Assembly: GCA_025964325.1 (NCBI GenBank)
Contig: JAOPZA010000081.1
Span: forward strand, 1 to 64,000
Origin: Conexibacter sp.
Lineage (GTDB): Bacteria > Actinomycetota > Thermoleophilia > Solirubrobacterales > Solirubrobacteraceae
DNA length: 64,000 nucleotides
Direction: 5' to 3'
Every line of letters begins with the position of its first letter. The stretch's first letter is position 1. Made by a program: the position numbers and the translations under genes. Shown piece by piece: positions 16,640 through 25,446 of the stretch. The notes under the pieces are model-generated. The model saw nothing but the letters and a program-made list of their open reading frames with translations. It did no database searches and was not told where the DNA came from.

Positions 16640-17422
16640 CTAGCGGTGCGCCGCGAGGGCCAGCACCGCGCGTACGTGGCGGTCGAGCGCTCGCGTCGTC
16701 AGGCTGCCCGCGGGCAGCTCGACGGTGAACGACGCACTGTCGGGAAGCTGGTGGTTCTGCCAGTTGGCCGCCGTTCCCGGGAGCCAGCGGTGGTGGTAGA
16801 GGCGCATGCCCGCGTAGCGCGCGTACCGCCGTCCCGCGGAGGTGCTCGGGCCCCAGGCCCAGACCACGTCCATGTGCTGGTGGTACCAGACGGTGACGTG
16901 CGGCCGGATGCGCAGGATCAGCGCGCGGGCGATCCGGGTCTCGCGTTCGGAGAAGGGAGCGGGGCCGGGGTAGTAGACGTCCCACGGCCGACCGCCGCCG
17001 CGCCACTGCGACGACCAGTTGGCGTTGAGATCGACGCCGCGGCCGTTCTGGCGCGTGCCGCGCGCCGCGCCGTCCGGGTTGAGCTCCGGCACGACCCAGA
17101 GGTCGGCACCGGCGCGGATCCGCTCGAGCGCGCGGGCGACCGCGACGCCGGCGAGCTCGTTGCCGTGGATCGCGCCCACGACGAGCACGGGCGGGCTGCG
17201 CTCGTCGCCGGCGTGGATCGCGACGAGCGGGCGCCCACCCGCCGTGCGCCCGAGCTCGATGCGGCGCGGCGAAGCGGACGCGCCTGCGCCGCTGCTTGCG
17301 GCCGTGGACGCCGCCGGACCGGCCGCGGCAGAGGCGTCGTGGCTGGCGTGCATGCTCGACCCGCCGCAGCCGGCGATCGCGCCCACCGCGAGCAGCACCA
17401 CCAGCGTTCGCGCCCGTCGCAC
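16640..17422 (-). CDS. M14-like zinc carboxypeptidase lipoprotein
   Basis: A 260-aa predicted lipoprotein with the lipobox AIAGC at the end of its signal peptide, followed by a Ser/Ala-rich linker. The peptidase core shows GAIHGNELAG (HxxE zinc ligands), LNPDGAARGTRQN and VDLNANW as in M14 enzymes, WYHQHMD for the third zinc ligand, and FTVELPAG with the general-base Glu. It should hydrolyse a peptide or amide bond outside the membrane, perhaps in cell-wall peptides as in MpaA-type M14 proteins. The start is GTG. It lies 27 bp downstream of the LLM oxidoreductase on the same strand. Confidence 0.83.
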   Translation of the reverse strand: MRRARTLVVLLAVGAIAGCGGSSMHASHDASAAAGPAASTAASSGAGASASPRRIELGRTAGGRPLVAIHAGDERSPPVLVVGAIHGNELAGVAVARALERIRAGADLWVVPELNPDGAARGTRQNGRGVDLNANWSSQWRGGGRPWDVYYPGPAPFSERETRIARALILRIRPHVTVWYHQHMDVVWAWGPSTSAGRRYARYAGMRLYHHRWLPGTAANWQNHQLPDSASFTVELPAGSLTTRALDRHVRAVLALAAHR

Positions 17423-17449
17423 GGTCCTCGCCGTCGCCTCTGCCGGCCG

Positions 17450-18388
17450 CTATCTCAGCCCTGCGACGAGCTCGAGCGCCGGGTCGTCCTCGTAGAGGTG
17501 GTGCTGGAGCATCACGCGGCGCACGCCGGCCGCCTCGTACGCGGCGAGGCGCGTGGCGATCTGGTCGGGTGTACCGACGAGCCAGGCCGGACGCAGCTCG
17601 TCCAGCAGCGCGCTCACCGCGTCGGGTTCCTGCCCCCGCCACTGCGCGAGCCGGCGCCCGCGTTCGTGCAGGTCCGCCTCGTCGCGCCCGACGACGAAGC
17701 CGGTCATCAGCGACAGCGGCAGCGTCGTCGGGTCGCGCCCCGCCGCCGTGCACGCGTCGTCGAGGCTGCGGCGAATCTCGGCGCAGCGCTCGGGCCCGGT
17801 GAGGGGCGTGTTGTACTCGTCCGCGTAGCGGACGGCGAGCGCGATCCCGCGGGGCGCGCCGCGGCCGCCGAGCACGATCGGCACGCGTGGTTGCTGGAGC
17901 GGCTTGAAGCGGGCGTCGAGCTCGTCGATCGCGTAGTGCGCGCCCGTGAACGAGAACGGCTCCGGCGCCCACGAGCGCGTGATGATCTCGAGCTGCTCCT
18001 CGAGCACGTCGAAGCGCTCGCGCGCCGGGAGGAACGGGAAGCCGTAGCGGAGGTGCTCGGACTCCCACCAGCCGGCGCCGATGCCGAGCTCGACCCGGCC
18101 GCCCGAGATGTGGTCGGCGGTCACGACGAGCTTCGCGAGCACGGAGGGATGGCGGAACGAGGCCGGCGAGACGATCGTGCCGAGTCTGATCCCGCTCGTC
18201 ACGGACGCGAGACCGCAGATCGTCCCCCACGCGTCGAGCGACCCGCGTTCGCGCCGGTCCTCGACGGAGAGATAGTGGTCGGAGCGGTAGAGGCCCTCGA
18301 AGCCGAGCCGCTCCGTCGTCGCGGCGAGTGCGCGCCAGTGGGCCCAGGTCACGTCCTCCTGGCCCTCGATCATCACGGAGAGTCGCAT
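17450..18388 (-). CDS. LLM-class (luciferase-like, F420-type) oxidoreductase
   Basis: A 312-aa TIM-barrel protein of the luciferase-like monooxygenase class, whose actinobacterial members usually use coenzyme F420. Typical segments are GFEGLYRSDHYLS near the N-terminus, IRLGTIVSPASFRHP, and SGGRVELGIGAGWWESEH. I chose ATG 18388 because TACCTT ends 6 nt upstream, and the N-terminal extension in the ORF track lies in the divergent intergenic region. The cofactor is inferred from family habit. The YihY-type gene is divergent 85 bp away. Its substrate is not evident. Confidence 0.88.
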   Translation of the reverse strand: MRLSVMIEGQEDVTWAHWRALAATTERLGFEGLYRSDHYLSVEDRRERGSLDAWGTICGLASVTSGIRLGTIVSPASFRHPSVLAKLVVTADHISGGRVELGIGAGWWESEHLRYGFPFLPARERFDVLEEQLEIITRSWAPEPFSFTGAHYAIDELDARFKPLQQPRVPIVLGGRGAPRGIALAVRYADEYNTPLTGPERCAEIRRSLDDACTAAGRDPTTLPLSLMTGFVVGRDEADLHERGRRLAQWRGQEPDAVSALLDELRPAWLVGTPDQIATRLAAYEAAGVRRVMLQHHLYEDDPALELVAGLR

Positions 18389-18473
18389 GGGGGCAAGGTA
18401 CCCAGATCCGGCGCAGGATCTCTTCGGACCGGGGAGCCGCAGACCGGCCAGGGAAAGCGGGTATTCCCGCTGT

Positions 18474-19388
18474 ATGAAGAGGATCGGGACGATCGTCAAG
18501 CGTGCCTTGGTCTCGTTCTACGACGACCAGATGACGCATCACGCGGCCGCGCTCACCTACTACGGGCTGATGTCGCTCTTTCCGGCGCTCCTGCTGGCCG
18601 TCTCGCTGCTGGGTCTGGCCGGCCAGTATCCGGCGACCTATGACGCGATCATCGGGTACCTGCGTCGGGTCGCGCCGGGGTCGGCGCTTGTCCCGCTGGA
18701 CCGCTCGCTCCGCGGCGCGCTGCAGAGCAAGGGGACGGCGACGACAGCGCTCGCCTTCAGCGTCGTGGTCGCGCTCTACGGGTCGACGGGTGTTCTCGAG
18801 GCGACGCGACGCGCGCTGAACGTCGTCTTCGAGGCGAAGAGCGGGCGCAGCTTCCTGCGCCGCAAGATCGTCGACGTGCTCTCGAGCGTCGTCCTGATGA
18901 CGCTGATCCTCGTCAGCCTGGTGCTCGTCTTCGTCGGCGGCGGCCTCGCCGAGAACTTGCTCTCGTTCCTCGGGCTCGGCCCCGCGGTGGCTGACGTCTG
19001 GAACGTCGCACGCTGGCCCGCAGCCGTCGTGGTCGCCGTGCTGGTCTTCTCCTTCTTGTACTACGTCACCCCTGATGTCGAGCAGCGCGCTTTCCGCTGG
19101 GTCACACCGGGCGCGGTCGTCGGTGTGTCGCTGTGGCTGCTCGCGTCGTGGGGCTTTACGAAGTACGTCTCGAGCGTCGCCGACGTGGGCGCGATCTACG
19201 GGGCGTTCGCAGGCGCGATCGTGCTCGTCGGCTGGATCTGGCTGACGAACGTCGCACTGCTGTTCGGCGCCGAACTCGACGCCGAGATCGAGCGAGAGAA
19301 GCAGCTCCGCGAGGGCGTGCCACACGACGAGACGCTCGACCTGCCGCCGAAGGCCACCGTACGGGCCACCCTCGCAAAGCGCCACTGA
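18474..19388 (+). CDS. YihY/BrkB-family membrane protein
   Basis: A 304-aa inner-membrane protein of the YihY/virulence factor BrkB family with six predicted helices. The N-terminal DDQMTHHAAALTYYGLMSLFPALL is the family hallmark, and YYVTPDVEQRAFRWVTPGAVVG and AIYGAFAGAIVLVGWIWLTN follow in the usual order. The charged tail is cytosolic. The family's exact activity is unresolved; older RNase BN annotations were wrong. ATG 18474 is chosen over the longer frame because TATTCC lies 6 nt upstream and helix spacing then matches the family. Confidence 0.9.
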   Translation: MKRIGTIVKRALVSFYDDQMTHHAAALTYYGLMSLFPALLLAVSLLGLAGQYPATYDAIIGYLRRVAPGSALVPLDRSLRGALQSKGTATTALAFSVVVALYGSTGVLEATRRALNVVFEAKSGRSFLRRKIVDVLSSVVLMTLILVSLVLVFVGGGLAENLLSFLGLGPAVADVWNVARWPAAVVVAVLVFSFLYYVTPDVEQRAFRWVTPGAVVGVSLWLLASWGFTKYVSSVADVGAIYGAFAGAIVLVGWIWLTNVALLFGAELDAEIEREKQLREGVPHDETLDLPPKATVRATLAKRH

Positions 19389-19418
19389 AGGATCGGCCGT
19401 GCTCGCGCCGGTCGTGAT

Positions 19419-19446
19419 CGTTCGACGTAGCCGCGGTCGTCGAACG
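19419..19446 (+). terminator. Hairpin downstream of the YihY gene
   Basis: CGTTCGACG and CGTCGAACG pair as a perfect 9-bp stem with a 10-nt loop, 30 bp after the stop. There is no U-tract, so terminator function is a guess. The rest of 19389-19564 shows no supported gene. Confidence 0.35.
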
Positions 19447-19564
19447 CTGAAGTCGTCGCGCTCGGTCGCCTGCCACAGCAGCGCGTCGGCAGCGGAGTCG
19501 GCGCGCCGGCGGTATTACGGCTGCTGCGGACCGCCCTCGTCCCGCCGCTGCCCGCTCCGCCGTG

Positions 19565-19912
19565 TCACTTCAGCAGTCCTTGTATGCGGATGCGCCGGAG
19601 CGCCGTGCGACGGTTCCACAGCCGCGCGTCCGCGAGCTCGCGCAGCGCTCGCGACAGGTCGCCTGCGCGCCGCCGCTCGGCGGCGAGGTCGCGATCCAGC
19701 GTGCCGACGCGCTCTTGCAGATCTTCGATGCTGCTGCGCAGCGCGTCACGCTCCTGGCGCGCCTCTTCCGGCTGTCCGTCCCAATCCCACCGGGCCCCAG
19801 GGGCGTCGGGACTGCTGTCGAGCAGGCGATTGCGACGCACGGTGGGGCTGGCGTCGAGCGCCTCCTGCAGTTCGGCGCGGGTGACGCGCGCCTCGTTGCT
19901 GTGTGTTCCCAT
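19565..19912 (-). CDS. Small coiled-coil hypothetical protein
   Basis: A 115-aa soluble protein. Residues of about 45-95 form a heptad-like charged segment (EEARQERDALRSSIEDLQERV, LAAERRRAGDLSRALREL) typical of a coiled coil. Third codon positions are almost all G or C in this frame, which favours it over the overlapping plus-strand ORFs. No family is recognised. It lies 55 bp downstream of the PAP2/diacylglycerol-kinase gene on the same strand and could be co-transcribed with it. Confidence 0.55.
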   Translation of the reverse strand: MGTHSNEARVTRAELQEALDASPTVRRNRLLDSSPDAPGARWDWDGQPEEARQERDALRSSIEDLQERVGTLDRDLAAERRRAGDLSRALRELADARLWNRRTALRRIRIQGLLK

Positions 19913-19967
19913 CGGGCCAGCTTCGACCCAGATCGTTCGGGTCCTGCCGCGATGACGCCACGCCCCG

Positions 19968-21461
19968 CTACTCGGACCCCCGGCCCGCGTAGACCACGAG
20001 CGCGCGCGGGCGCAGCTCGATCGCGAACGACGGCGAGCCGCTGAACGTCTCGCCGTCGCGCGCCAGCCGCGGCATCGGGTCCTGCGGCGTCGCGACCGCC
20101 ACGGAGCTGCCGCGCCACGCGCGGTAGGGGCGGCAGCGCGCGAGCGTGCCGGTCAGGAGCGCGAGGACGAGCCGGGTGCGGGCGAACGGGTGGCCGCCGT
20201 CGACGAGCCGCAGGTCGAGCGTGCCGCTGTCGAGCCGCGGCCGGATCGCCGGCACGAGGCCCTCCGGCTCGTAGGCGCCGTTGCCGGCGAACAGCAGCCA
20301 GATGCGGTGGCGCTCCCCGTCGAGCTCGACCTCGAGCGGCGCGGCGCGGCGCAGCACGCGCGCGGTCGCGAGCAGGACCGCCGGCCATCTGCCGATCCGC
20401 CCCTCGAGCCGCTCGCGGGCGTCGACCAGCTCCGCGTAGGCGCCGACGCTGGCGGTGTTGACGAACGGCCGGCCGTCGATCGCGCCGACGTCGAGCCGCA
20501 CCGCGCGGCCGGCCTCGAGCGCGTCGGCGGCGGCGTCGAGGCTCGGCAGCCGCAGGTCGCGGGCGAGGTGGTTGAGCGTGCCCGCCGGCAGCACGAGCAG
20601 CGGCACCTCTTGGGCGATCGCGACCTCGGCGGCCGCGTTGGCCGTGCCGTCGCCGCCTGCGATCCCGAGCACGCGGGCGCCCGGGGCGGTCGCGGCCTCG
20701 TGCAGCAGCGCGGCGAGGTCGTCGTCCTCGCTCGCCGCGATCACGCGCGCCGCCGGCAGCCGCTCGCGCAGCCAGGCGCCGACGTCGCGGTCGCGGGCCG
20801 CGCCGGCACTCGGGTTGACGACGATCGCGAGGCCCTCGCCGCGCGGGCAGGCGGGCGCCGGAACCGGCTCGGCCGGCGAGGGCGTCGGCGTGTCGGGCAG
20901 CGGCCAGACGCGCCGGCCGGCGAGCGCGACGGCCGTGCCGGCAGCGGCGCCGACGAGCACGTCGCTCGGGTAGTGGGCGCCGATGTAGACGCGCGAGAGC
21001 GCGACGAGCCCCGCGAGCAGGCCGAGCGGCGCGGCCAGCAGCGGCTGCTCGAGCGCGGCGCCGGTCGCGAAGCCGAAAGCGGAGGCGGCGTGGCCGGAGG
21101 GCATCGAGGTCGAGAACGGCATCTGGCGGATCAGCCGCGCGAGCGGGACGCCGTCGAGCGGCGGGCGGGTGCGCCGCGTCGCGCGCTTGCCGATCACGTT
21201 CACGAGGGCCGAGGCCGCCAGCAGGCTGCCGGCGCCGCGCAACGCGGCCCGCCGGCCGCTGCGTCCGTCGAGCAGCGCGATCGACGTGGCCACGCCGGCC
21301 CACAGCAGACCGTGGTCGGCGGAGCGGCTGAGCGGCCGCAGCGCCGGCCCCAGGACCCCGAGCTCGCGGCGCGCGAGCGCGCGGTAGGCGCGCAGGTCGG
21401 CGCGCGCGAGGCGGGCGGCCAGCGGCGGGCGGCGGCGCGCGTGAAGACGGATGCGACCCAT
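19968..21461 (-). CDS. PAP2 phosphatase / diacylglycerol kinase-like fusion
   Basis: A 497-aa two-domain protein. Residues of about 40-200 are a membrane PAP2 lipid phosphatase with KRATRRTRP, PSGHAAS and SRVYIGAHYPSD, the three phosphatase motifs. Residues of about 220-495 are a diacylglycerol/sphingosine-kinase-like catalytic domain with VVNPSAG, GIAGGDGTANAAA and LPAGTLNHLARDL. The fusion could phosphorylate and dephosphorylate lipid head groups at one membrane site, for example in undecaprenyl or phosphatidic acid metabolism; which lipid is unknown. TAGCCT lies 7 nt before the ATG on the minus strand. Confidence 0.9.
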   Translation of the reverse strand: MGRIRLHARRRPPLAARLARADLRAYRALARRELGVLGPALRPLSRSADHGLLWAGVATSIALLDGRSGRRAALRGAGSLLAASALVNVIGKRATRRTRPPLDGVPLARLIRQMPFSTSMPSGHAASAFGFATGAALEQPLLAAPLGLLAGLVALSRVYIGAHYPSDVLVGAAAGTAVALAGRRVWPLPDTPTPSPAEPVPAPACPRGEGLAIVVNPSAGAARDRDVGAWLRERLPAARVIAASEDDDLAALLHEAATAPGARVLGIAGGDGTANAAAEVAIAQEVPLLVLPAGTLNHLARDLRLPSLDAAADALEAGRAVRLDVGAIDGRPFVNTASVGAYAELVDARERLEGRIGRWPAVLLATARVLRRAAPLEVELDGERHRIWLLFAGNGAYEPEGLVPAIRPRLDSGTLDLRLVDGGHPFARTRLVLALLTGTLARCRPYRAWRGSSVAVATPQDPMPRLARDGETFSGSPSFAIELRPRALVVYAGRGSE

Positions 21462-21933
21462 CGCGGGCAGGCTAGCCGCCGGCGGCGGGTCGCGGCTGCC
21501 GGGCCGGCCTCCGCCCGCGGGTGGAGAGGCGCGCGCGGCCCTCGACGGAGCTTTGTTGAGCTGACGTTAAGCGGCGGTCCAGCGGCCATCGTGGAGAGGC
21601 CGGGGCGAATCGATCTTCGGGAACGCGTTAATTCGACGTTGGCGGTCGTTGGCCGCCGACCGTCGGCCGGATTCGAGCGATCTCGCCACGGTTCGCTCTG
21701 CGCCACGACGCGACGATTCCTTGACGTAAGCAGTTGGCCCCGCATATAAATGCTCGCAAGACGCGGCCCGGGGAGGCGGCGTCGGGGGAATGTCCAACGC
21801 ACCGCGAGGCGTTCGCGGCTGCGATCGAGGCGCGCTCGTCGCTGCGGCTGCGCTGAACTGGATGAGGGGCGATGTGTATTCAGCTGCATAATTCGGCGCG
21901 TCGTCGCACTGGGACGCGTCATGAGGTGCTGGG
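21462..21933. other. Intergenic region between divergent genes
   Basis: This 472-bp stretch is less GC-rich than its surroundings and carries no supported gene on either strand; the ORFs listed across it have poor composition. It holds the leaderless-type promoter of the PAP2 fusion (TAGCCT at 21469-21474, read on the minus strand) at the left and a -35/-10 promoter for the methyltransferase operon. A second AT-rich patch, GTGTATTCAGCTGCATAATT, at about 21873-21892 could be another promoter or operator. Confidence 0.6.
21721..21750 (+). promoter_or_regulatory. Promoter of the methyltransferase-mhp operon
   Basis: TTGACG (21721-21726) and TATAAA (21745-21750) are spaced by 18 bp, a good vegetative promoter match in a GC-rich genome. 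It would leave a leader of about 175 nt before the methyltransferase. Confidence 0.55.
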
Positions 21934-22971
21934 ATGACGCCGGACGCGCAGCCCCTGCTGATCGACCCGCCGAGCGGGACGGGCGGCGAGCGGCCGGTCT
22001 TCGAGCTGTTCGAGGGCTTCGCGCTCACGAGCGTGCTCGCCTCGCTCGAGCAGGCGGGACTGCTCGCCCGGCTGGAGGGCGGCAGCGTCCCCGCCGACGC
22101 GAGCGAGGGCGAGGACGGCCTGCCGCTCGCGACCCTCCGCTACCTCGCGCAGCGCGGCCTCGTCGACGAGCGCGACGGCGCCTTCTCGCTGTCGGCGCGC
22201 GGGCGCGAGATCTGCCGCGACAAGGGCTACCTCGTCTGGCTTGCCGGCGGCTACGGCGAGGTGCTCGAGAACCTCGGCGCCTTCTCGGCCGGCACCCACC
22301 GCTACGGCGAGGGCGGCGACGTGGTGCGCCGCGGGCGCTGGGTCGCCGAGGGCTCGGCGCTGATCGGACGTGGCGACGTGACGCCGCACGCGACCGAGCT
22401 GCTCGACGGGATCGCGTTCTCGCACGCGGTCGACCTCGGCTGCGGCAACGCGCGCTTCCTGATCGGCGCGGCCAAGCGCTACGGCGCCAGTGGACTCGGC
22501 GTCGACCTCAGCCCCGAGGCGTGCGCCGACGCCGAGCTGGCGATCGCGGCGGCCGGGCTCGAGCAGCAGGTGAGCGTGCGCCGCGGCGACGCCGCCCTGC
22601 TCGACGCGATCCCGACGCTCGACCGCGCGCAGCTGATCGTCGCCTTCTTCCTGCTGCACGAGATCTTCGAGCAGGGCCGCAGCGCGCTCGTCTCCTACCT
22701 GCGCCGGCTCGTGCAGCTGACGCCGGCGGGCGCGTTCATGCTCGTCGCCGAGGTGCAGCCCGCGAGCGGCGCGCCCGACGAGCACTGGCGCCCCGAGTTC
22801 ACGCTGCTCCACGCCGTCATGCGTCAGCAGCTGTTGACCGCCGAAGGCTGGAACGAGGCGTTCGCCGAGGCCGGCTGGCGCGCGCGCGCAGCACGCGACG
22901 TCGACTTGCCGGGCGCGGTCCTGCTGCTCTACGAGAACGTCGCGCACGGACGCGGCACGGGGGGTGTCTGA
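21934..22971 (+). CDS. SAM-dependent methyltransferase
   Basis: A 345-aa class I methyltransferase. The N-terminal 110 residues look like the winged-helix dimerisation domain of O-methyltransferases (FELFEGFALTSVLASLEQAG, LRYLAQRGLVDERDG). The SAM site is AVDLGCGNARFL (about residue 165), followed by acidic GVDLSPEA and a motif IV-like LIVAFFLLHEIFEQG. It should methylate a small molecule in the cytosol. It heads an operon with a cupin and MhpF, MhpE and MhpD, so its substrate may be a precursor or product of that pathway. The stop overlaps or nearly abuts the cupin start. Confidence 0.8.
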   Translation: MTPDAQPLLIDPPSGTGGERPVFELFEGFALTSVLASLEQAGLLARLEGGSVPADASEGEDGLPLATLRYLAQRGLVDERDGAFSLSARGREICRDKGYLVWLAGGYGEVLENLGAFSAGTHRYGEGGDVVRRGRWVAEGSALIGRGDVTPHATELLDGIAFSHAVDLGCGNARFLIGAAKRYGASGLGVDLSPEACADAELAIAAAGLEQQVSVRRGDAALLDAIPTLDRAQLIVAFFLLHEIFEQGRSALVSYLRRLVQLTPAGAFMLVAEVQPASGAPDEHWRPEFTLLHAVMRQQLLTAEGWNEAFAEAGWRARAARDVDLPGAVLLLYENVAHGRGTGGV

Positions 22972-22972
22972 C

Positions 22973-23392
22973 ATGCAGGTGGCCGAGCGATCCGGGCTCG
23001 TCATCACACAGGGGCTGCCGGTCTACGAGGAGATGGACGGCCATCACGAGCCGGCGCCGATCTACCTCAGCCCGGAGACGCTGCCCGGCGTCCCGTTCCG
23101 CATCGCCGTCGTCGACGCCGCGCAGCTGGTCGGCTCGCCGCACGCGGACCTCCACGTCCACCACGAGCACGACGAGATCTACCTCGTCGCGACGGCCGGC
23201 TGCCGCTTCACGGTCGAGACCGACGCCGACCGCGTCGAGCTCGCCTCGCCCGCCTCGATCCTGATCCCCGCCGGCACGCCGCACCGCCTCGTCGTGCACG
23301 CGGTCGAGACCGACACCTGCCCGTTCCTCGGGATTCTCGTGGAACCTCTCGGCCAGAGGCCGAGAGGTTCCACGGAGGACGGTGCGCTGTGA
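22973..23392 (+). CDS. Single-domain cupin
   Basis: A 139-aa cupin beta-barrel protein. Motif 1 is DLHVHHEHDEIYLV with metal-ligand histidines and a Glu, and motif 2 includes ILIPAGTPHRLVVH with the last His, so a metal site is intact. It could be a small dioxygenase, isomerase or ligand-binding protein acting on the same intermediate as its neighbours. A GTG nine bases upstream (22964), overlapping the methyltransferase stop, is an alternative start; I prefer the ATG because GGGGGG sits about 8 nt before it. Its 3' end contains a perfect 16-bp inverted repeat. Confidence 0.78.
   Translation: MQVAERSGLVITQGLPVYEEMDGHHEPAPIYLSPETLPGVPFRIAVVDAAQLVGSPHADLHVHHEHDEIYLVATAGCRFTVETDADRVELASPASILIPAGTPHRLVVHAVETDTCPFLGILVEPLGQRPRGSTEDGAL
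23339..23373 (+). promoter_or_regulatory. Perfect 16-bp hairpin abutting the mhpF RBS
   Basis: GTGGAACCTCTCGGCC (23339-23354) and its exact reverse complement (23358-23373) flank the 3-nt loop AGA, inside the last codons of the cupin gene. The stem ends one base before GGAGGA (23374-23379), the Shine-Dalgarno of mhpF. It may tune translation or protect or process the mRNA; an operator is also possible. Confidence 0.6.
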
Positions 23393-24369
23393 GCGCGGGG
23401 GCGACCCGTGGCGGAGGTGTCCGCGACCGCGGCAGCCGCTGGCGGCGGCGTCGCCGCTGGAGCGGCTCGACGTCGCACGGACGGCTGCGCGTCGGCATCG
23501 TCGGCACCGGCAACATCGGCACCGACCTGATGCTCAAGGTGGTGCGCTCGCCGCTGCTCGACTGCACGCTCTTCGTCGGGCGCAACCTCGACTCGGCCGG
23601 GATGCGCAGGGCGGCGTCGCTCGGCGTCCCCGTCTCCGATGGGCGGATCGACGCGATCGTGCAGGACCCGGGTCGGTTCGACCTCGTCTTCGACGCGACC
23701 TCGGCGCAGGACGCGACCCGCCACTGGGCGATCCTCTCGGAGCTGGGGCTGCCGGTGATCGACCTCACGCCGGCGAAGCTCGGCAAGCTCTGCATCCCGG
23801 CGCTCAACCTCGCCGAGTGCATAGGCGAGCCCAACCTCTGCATGGTGACCTGCGGCGGTCAGGCGGCCGTCCCGCTGGCGCACTGCATCGTGCGGACGCA
23901 GCCGCAGGTCGGGTACGTCGAGATCGTCTCGACCAGCGCGGCGCGCAGCGTCGGCCCGGCGACGCGGGTCAACATCGACGAGTACCTCGCGACGACCGAG
24001 GCGGCGGTCGGGCGCTTCTGCCACGTCGGGCGGGCGAAGTCGATCCTCGTCGTGAATCCGTCGAACCCGCCGATCAAGATGCAGAACACGGTCTTCGCGA
24101 AGGCCGAGGAGGTCGACATGCCGGCCCTGCGCGCCGCGGTCGACGAGATGGTCGCGCGGATCCAGGCGTACGTGCCCGGCTACCGGCTGGTCGTGCCGCC
24201 GATCCACGAGAACGGTCGCATCGCGATCACGGTGCAGGTGGCCGGCGCGGGCGACTACCTGCCGGAGTACGCCGGGAATCTGGACATCATCACCTGCGCC
24301 GCGGTCGCCGCGGCGGAGGAGAGCGCGCGGGCCTTCCGTCAGGAAGCGACCGTCGCGACACACGGCTGA
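23389..24369 (+). CDS. mhpF: Acetaldehyde dehydrogenase (acylating)
   Basis: A 326-aa MhpF/DmpF-type enzyme that converts acetaldehyde, CoA and NAD+ to acetyl-CoA. The NAD-binding loop is GIVGTGNIGTDLM, the catalytic Cys is in MVTCGGQAAVPLAH, and NPSNPPIKMQNTVFA is characteristic. It should form a channelling complex with the aldolase encoded next. The start is GTG in a GTGA overlap with the cupin stop, with GGAGGA 9 nt upstream. The first 30 residues (Arg-rich, low complexity) are an extension beyond the usual N-terminus, but no other start codon lies in frame before the Rossmann motif. Confidence 0.92.
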   Translation: MSAGATRGGGVRDRGSRWRRRRRWSGSTSHGRLRVGIVGTGNIGTDLMLKVVRSPLLDCTLFVGRNLDSAGMRRAASLGVPVSDGRIDAIVQDPGRFDLVFDATSAQDATRHWAILSELGLPVIDLTPAKLGKLCIPALNLAECIGEPNLCMVTCGGQAAVPLAHCIVRTQPQVGYVEIVSTSAARSVGPATRVNIDEYLATTEAAVGRFCHVGRAKSILVVNPSNPPIKMQNTVFAKAEEVDMPALRAAVDEMVARIQAYVPGYRLVVPPIHENGRIAITVQVAGAGDYLPEYAGNLDIITCAAVAAAEESARAFRQEATVATHG

Positions 24370-24390
24370 CCGAGGGGGACGACGGGGGAG

Positions 24391-25446
24391 ATGACACAGA
24401 TCCTGATCAGCGATCCGACGCTGCGGGACGGCAACCACGCCGTCGCGCACCAGCTCGACGGCGAGCAGATCCGCGCCTACGCAGCGGCGGCGAACGCCGC
24501 CGGCGTGCCGATCGTCGAGGTCGGGCACGGCAACGGGCTGGGCGCGTCCTCGCTGCAGGTCGGCGAGGCGCGGCTGAGCGACGCCGAGATGCTGCGGATC
24601 GCCCGCGAGGAGCTGACCGACGTCAAGCTCGGGGCGTTCGCGATCCCGGGCTTCGCGACGATGCGGCGCGACCTCGACATGGCGATCGCCGCCGGCAGCG
24701 ACGTCTTCCGCGTCGGCGCGCACTGCACCGAGGCCGACCTGACCGAGCGCCACATCGGCTACCTGCGCGACGCCGGCAGAGAGGTCTACGGCGTGCTGAT
24801 GATGAGTCACATGGCGCCGCCCGAACGGCTCTGCGAGGAGGCGCTGAAGATGGAGTCCTACGGCGCCCAGGGCGTGATCGTGATGGACTCGGCGGGCGCC
24901 TTCCTGACCGACGACCTGCGCGCGAAGATCGCCGCGCTCGTCGACGCGACCTCGATCGCGATCGGCTTCCACGGGCACAACAACCTCTGCCTCGCGGTCG
25001 CCAACTCGGTCGCCGCCGTGAACGAGGGCGCGACGATCCTCGACGGCACCGCGCGCGGCTTCGGCGCGGGCGCCGGCAACACCGAGCTCGAGGTGCTGAT
25101 CGCGGTCCTCGCCGAGCTCGGCCACGACACCGCGATAGACCTCTACAAGGTGCTCGACGCCGCCGACCTGGCGGAGCGCGAGCTCGTGCAGCAGCTGCCG
25201 CGCACCGACTCGGTCGGGATCGTCAGCGGCCTCGCGGGCGTCTTCTCCGGCTACTCCAAGCCGGTGCGGCGGATCGCGAAGGACTTCGGAGTTGACCCGC
25301 GCGACGTCTTCTTCGCGCTCGGGAGACGGGAGGTGATCGCCGGCCAGGAGGACGTGATCCTCGAGGTCGCGACCGCCCTGCGCGACGCGGTCGAGCGGAT
25401 TGGGCACAACGACACCGGGGGGACGTTCGATGGCCACGCAAACTGA
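24391..25446 (+). CDS. mhpE: 4-hydroxy-2-oxovalerate aldolase
   Basis: A 351-aa HMGL-like TIM-barrel aldolase that splits 4-hydroxy-2-oxovalerate into pyruvate and acetaldehyde. It begins with ISDPTLRDGNHAVAHQ (metal Asp and catalytic Arg), continues with VEVGHGNGLG, and has the metal-binding GFHGHNNLCLAVANS. The C-terminal domain carries the communication region that binds the acetaldehyde dehydrogenase partner. It lies 21 bp after mhpF with GGGGGAG before the ATG. The stop overlaps mhpD by 17 bp, so the three genes form one transcription unit. Confidence 0.94.
   Translation: MTQILISDPTLRDGNHAVAHQLDGEQIRAYAAAANAAGVPIVEVGHGNGLGASSLQVGEARLSDAEMLRIAREELTDVKLGAFAIPGFATMRRDLDMAIAAGSDVFRVGAHCTEADLTERHIGYLRDAGREVYGVLMMSHMAPPERLCEEALKMESYGAQGVIVMDSAGAFLTDDLRAKIAALVDATSIAIGFHGHNNLCLAVANSVAAVNEGATILDGTARGFGAGAGNTELEVLIAVLAELGHDTAIDLYKVLDAADLAERELVQQLPRTDSVGIVSGLAGVFSGYSKPVRRIAKDFGVDPRDVFFALGRREVIAGQEDVILEVATALRDAVERIGHNDTGGTFDGHAN

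Noticed and set aside
19399-19884. Plus-strand ORFs opposite the coiled-coil gene
   Set aside because: Codon third positions and protein composition favour the minus-strand frame.
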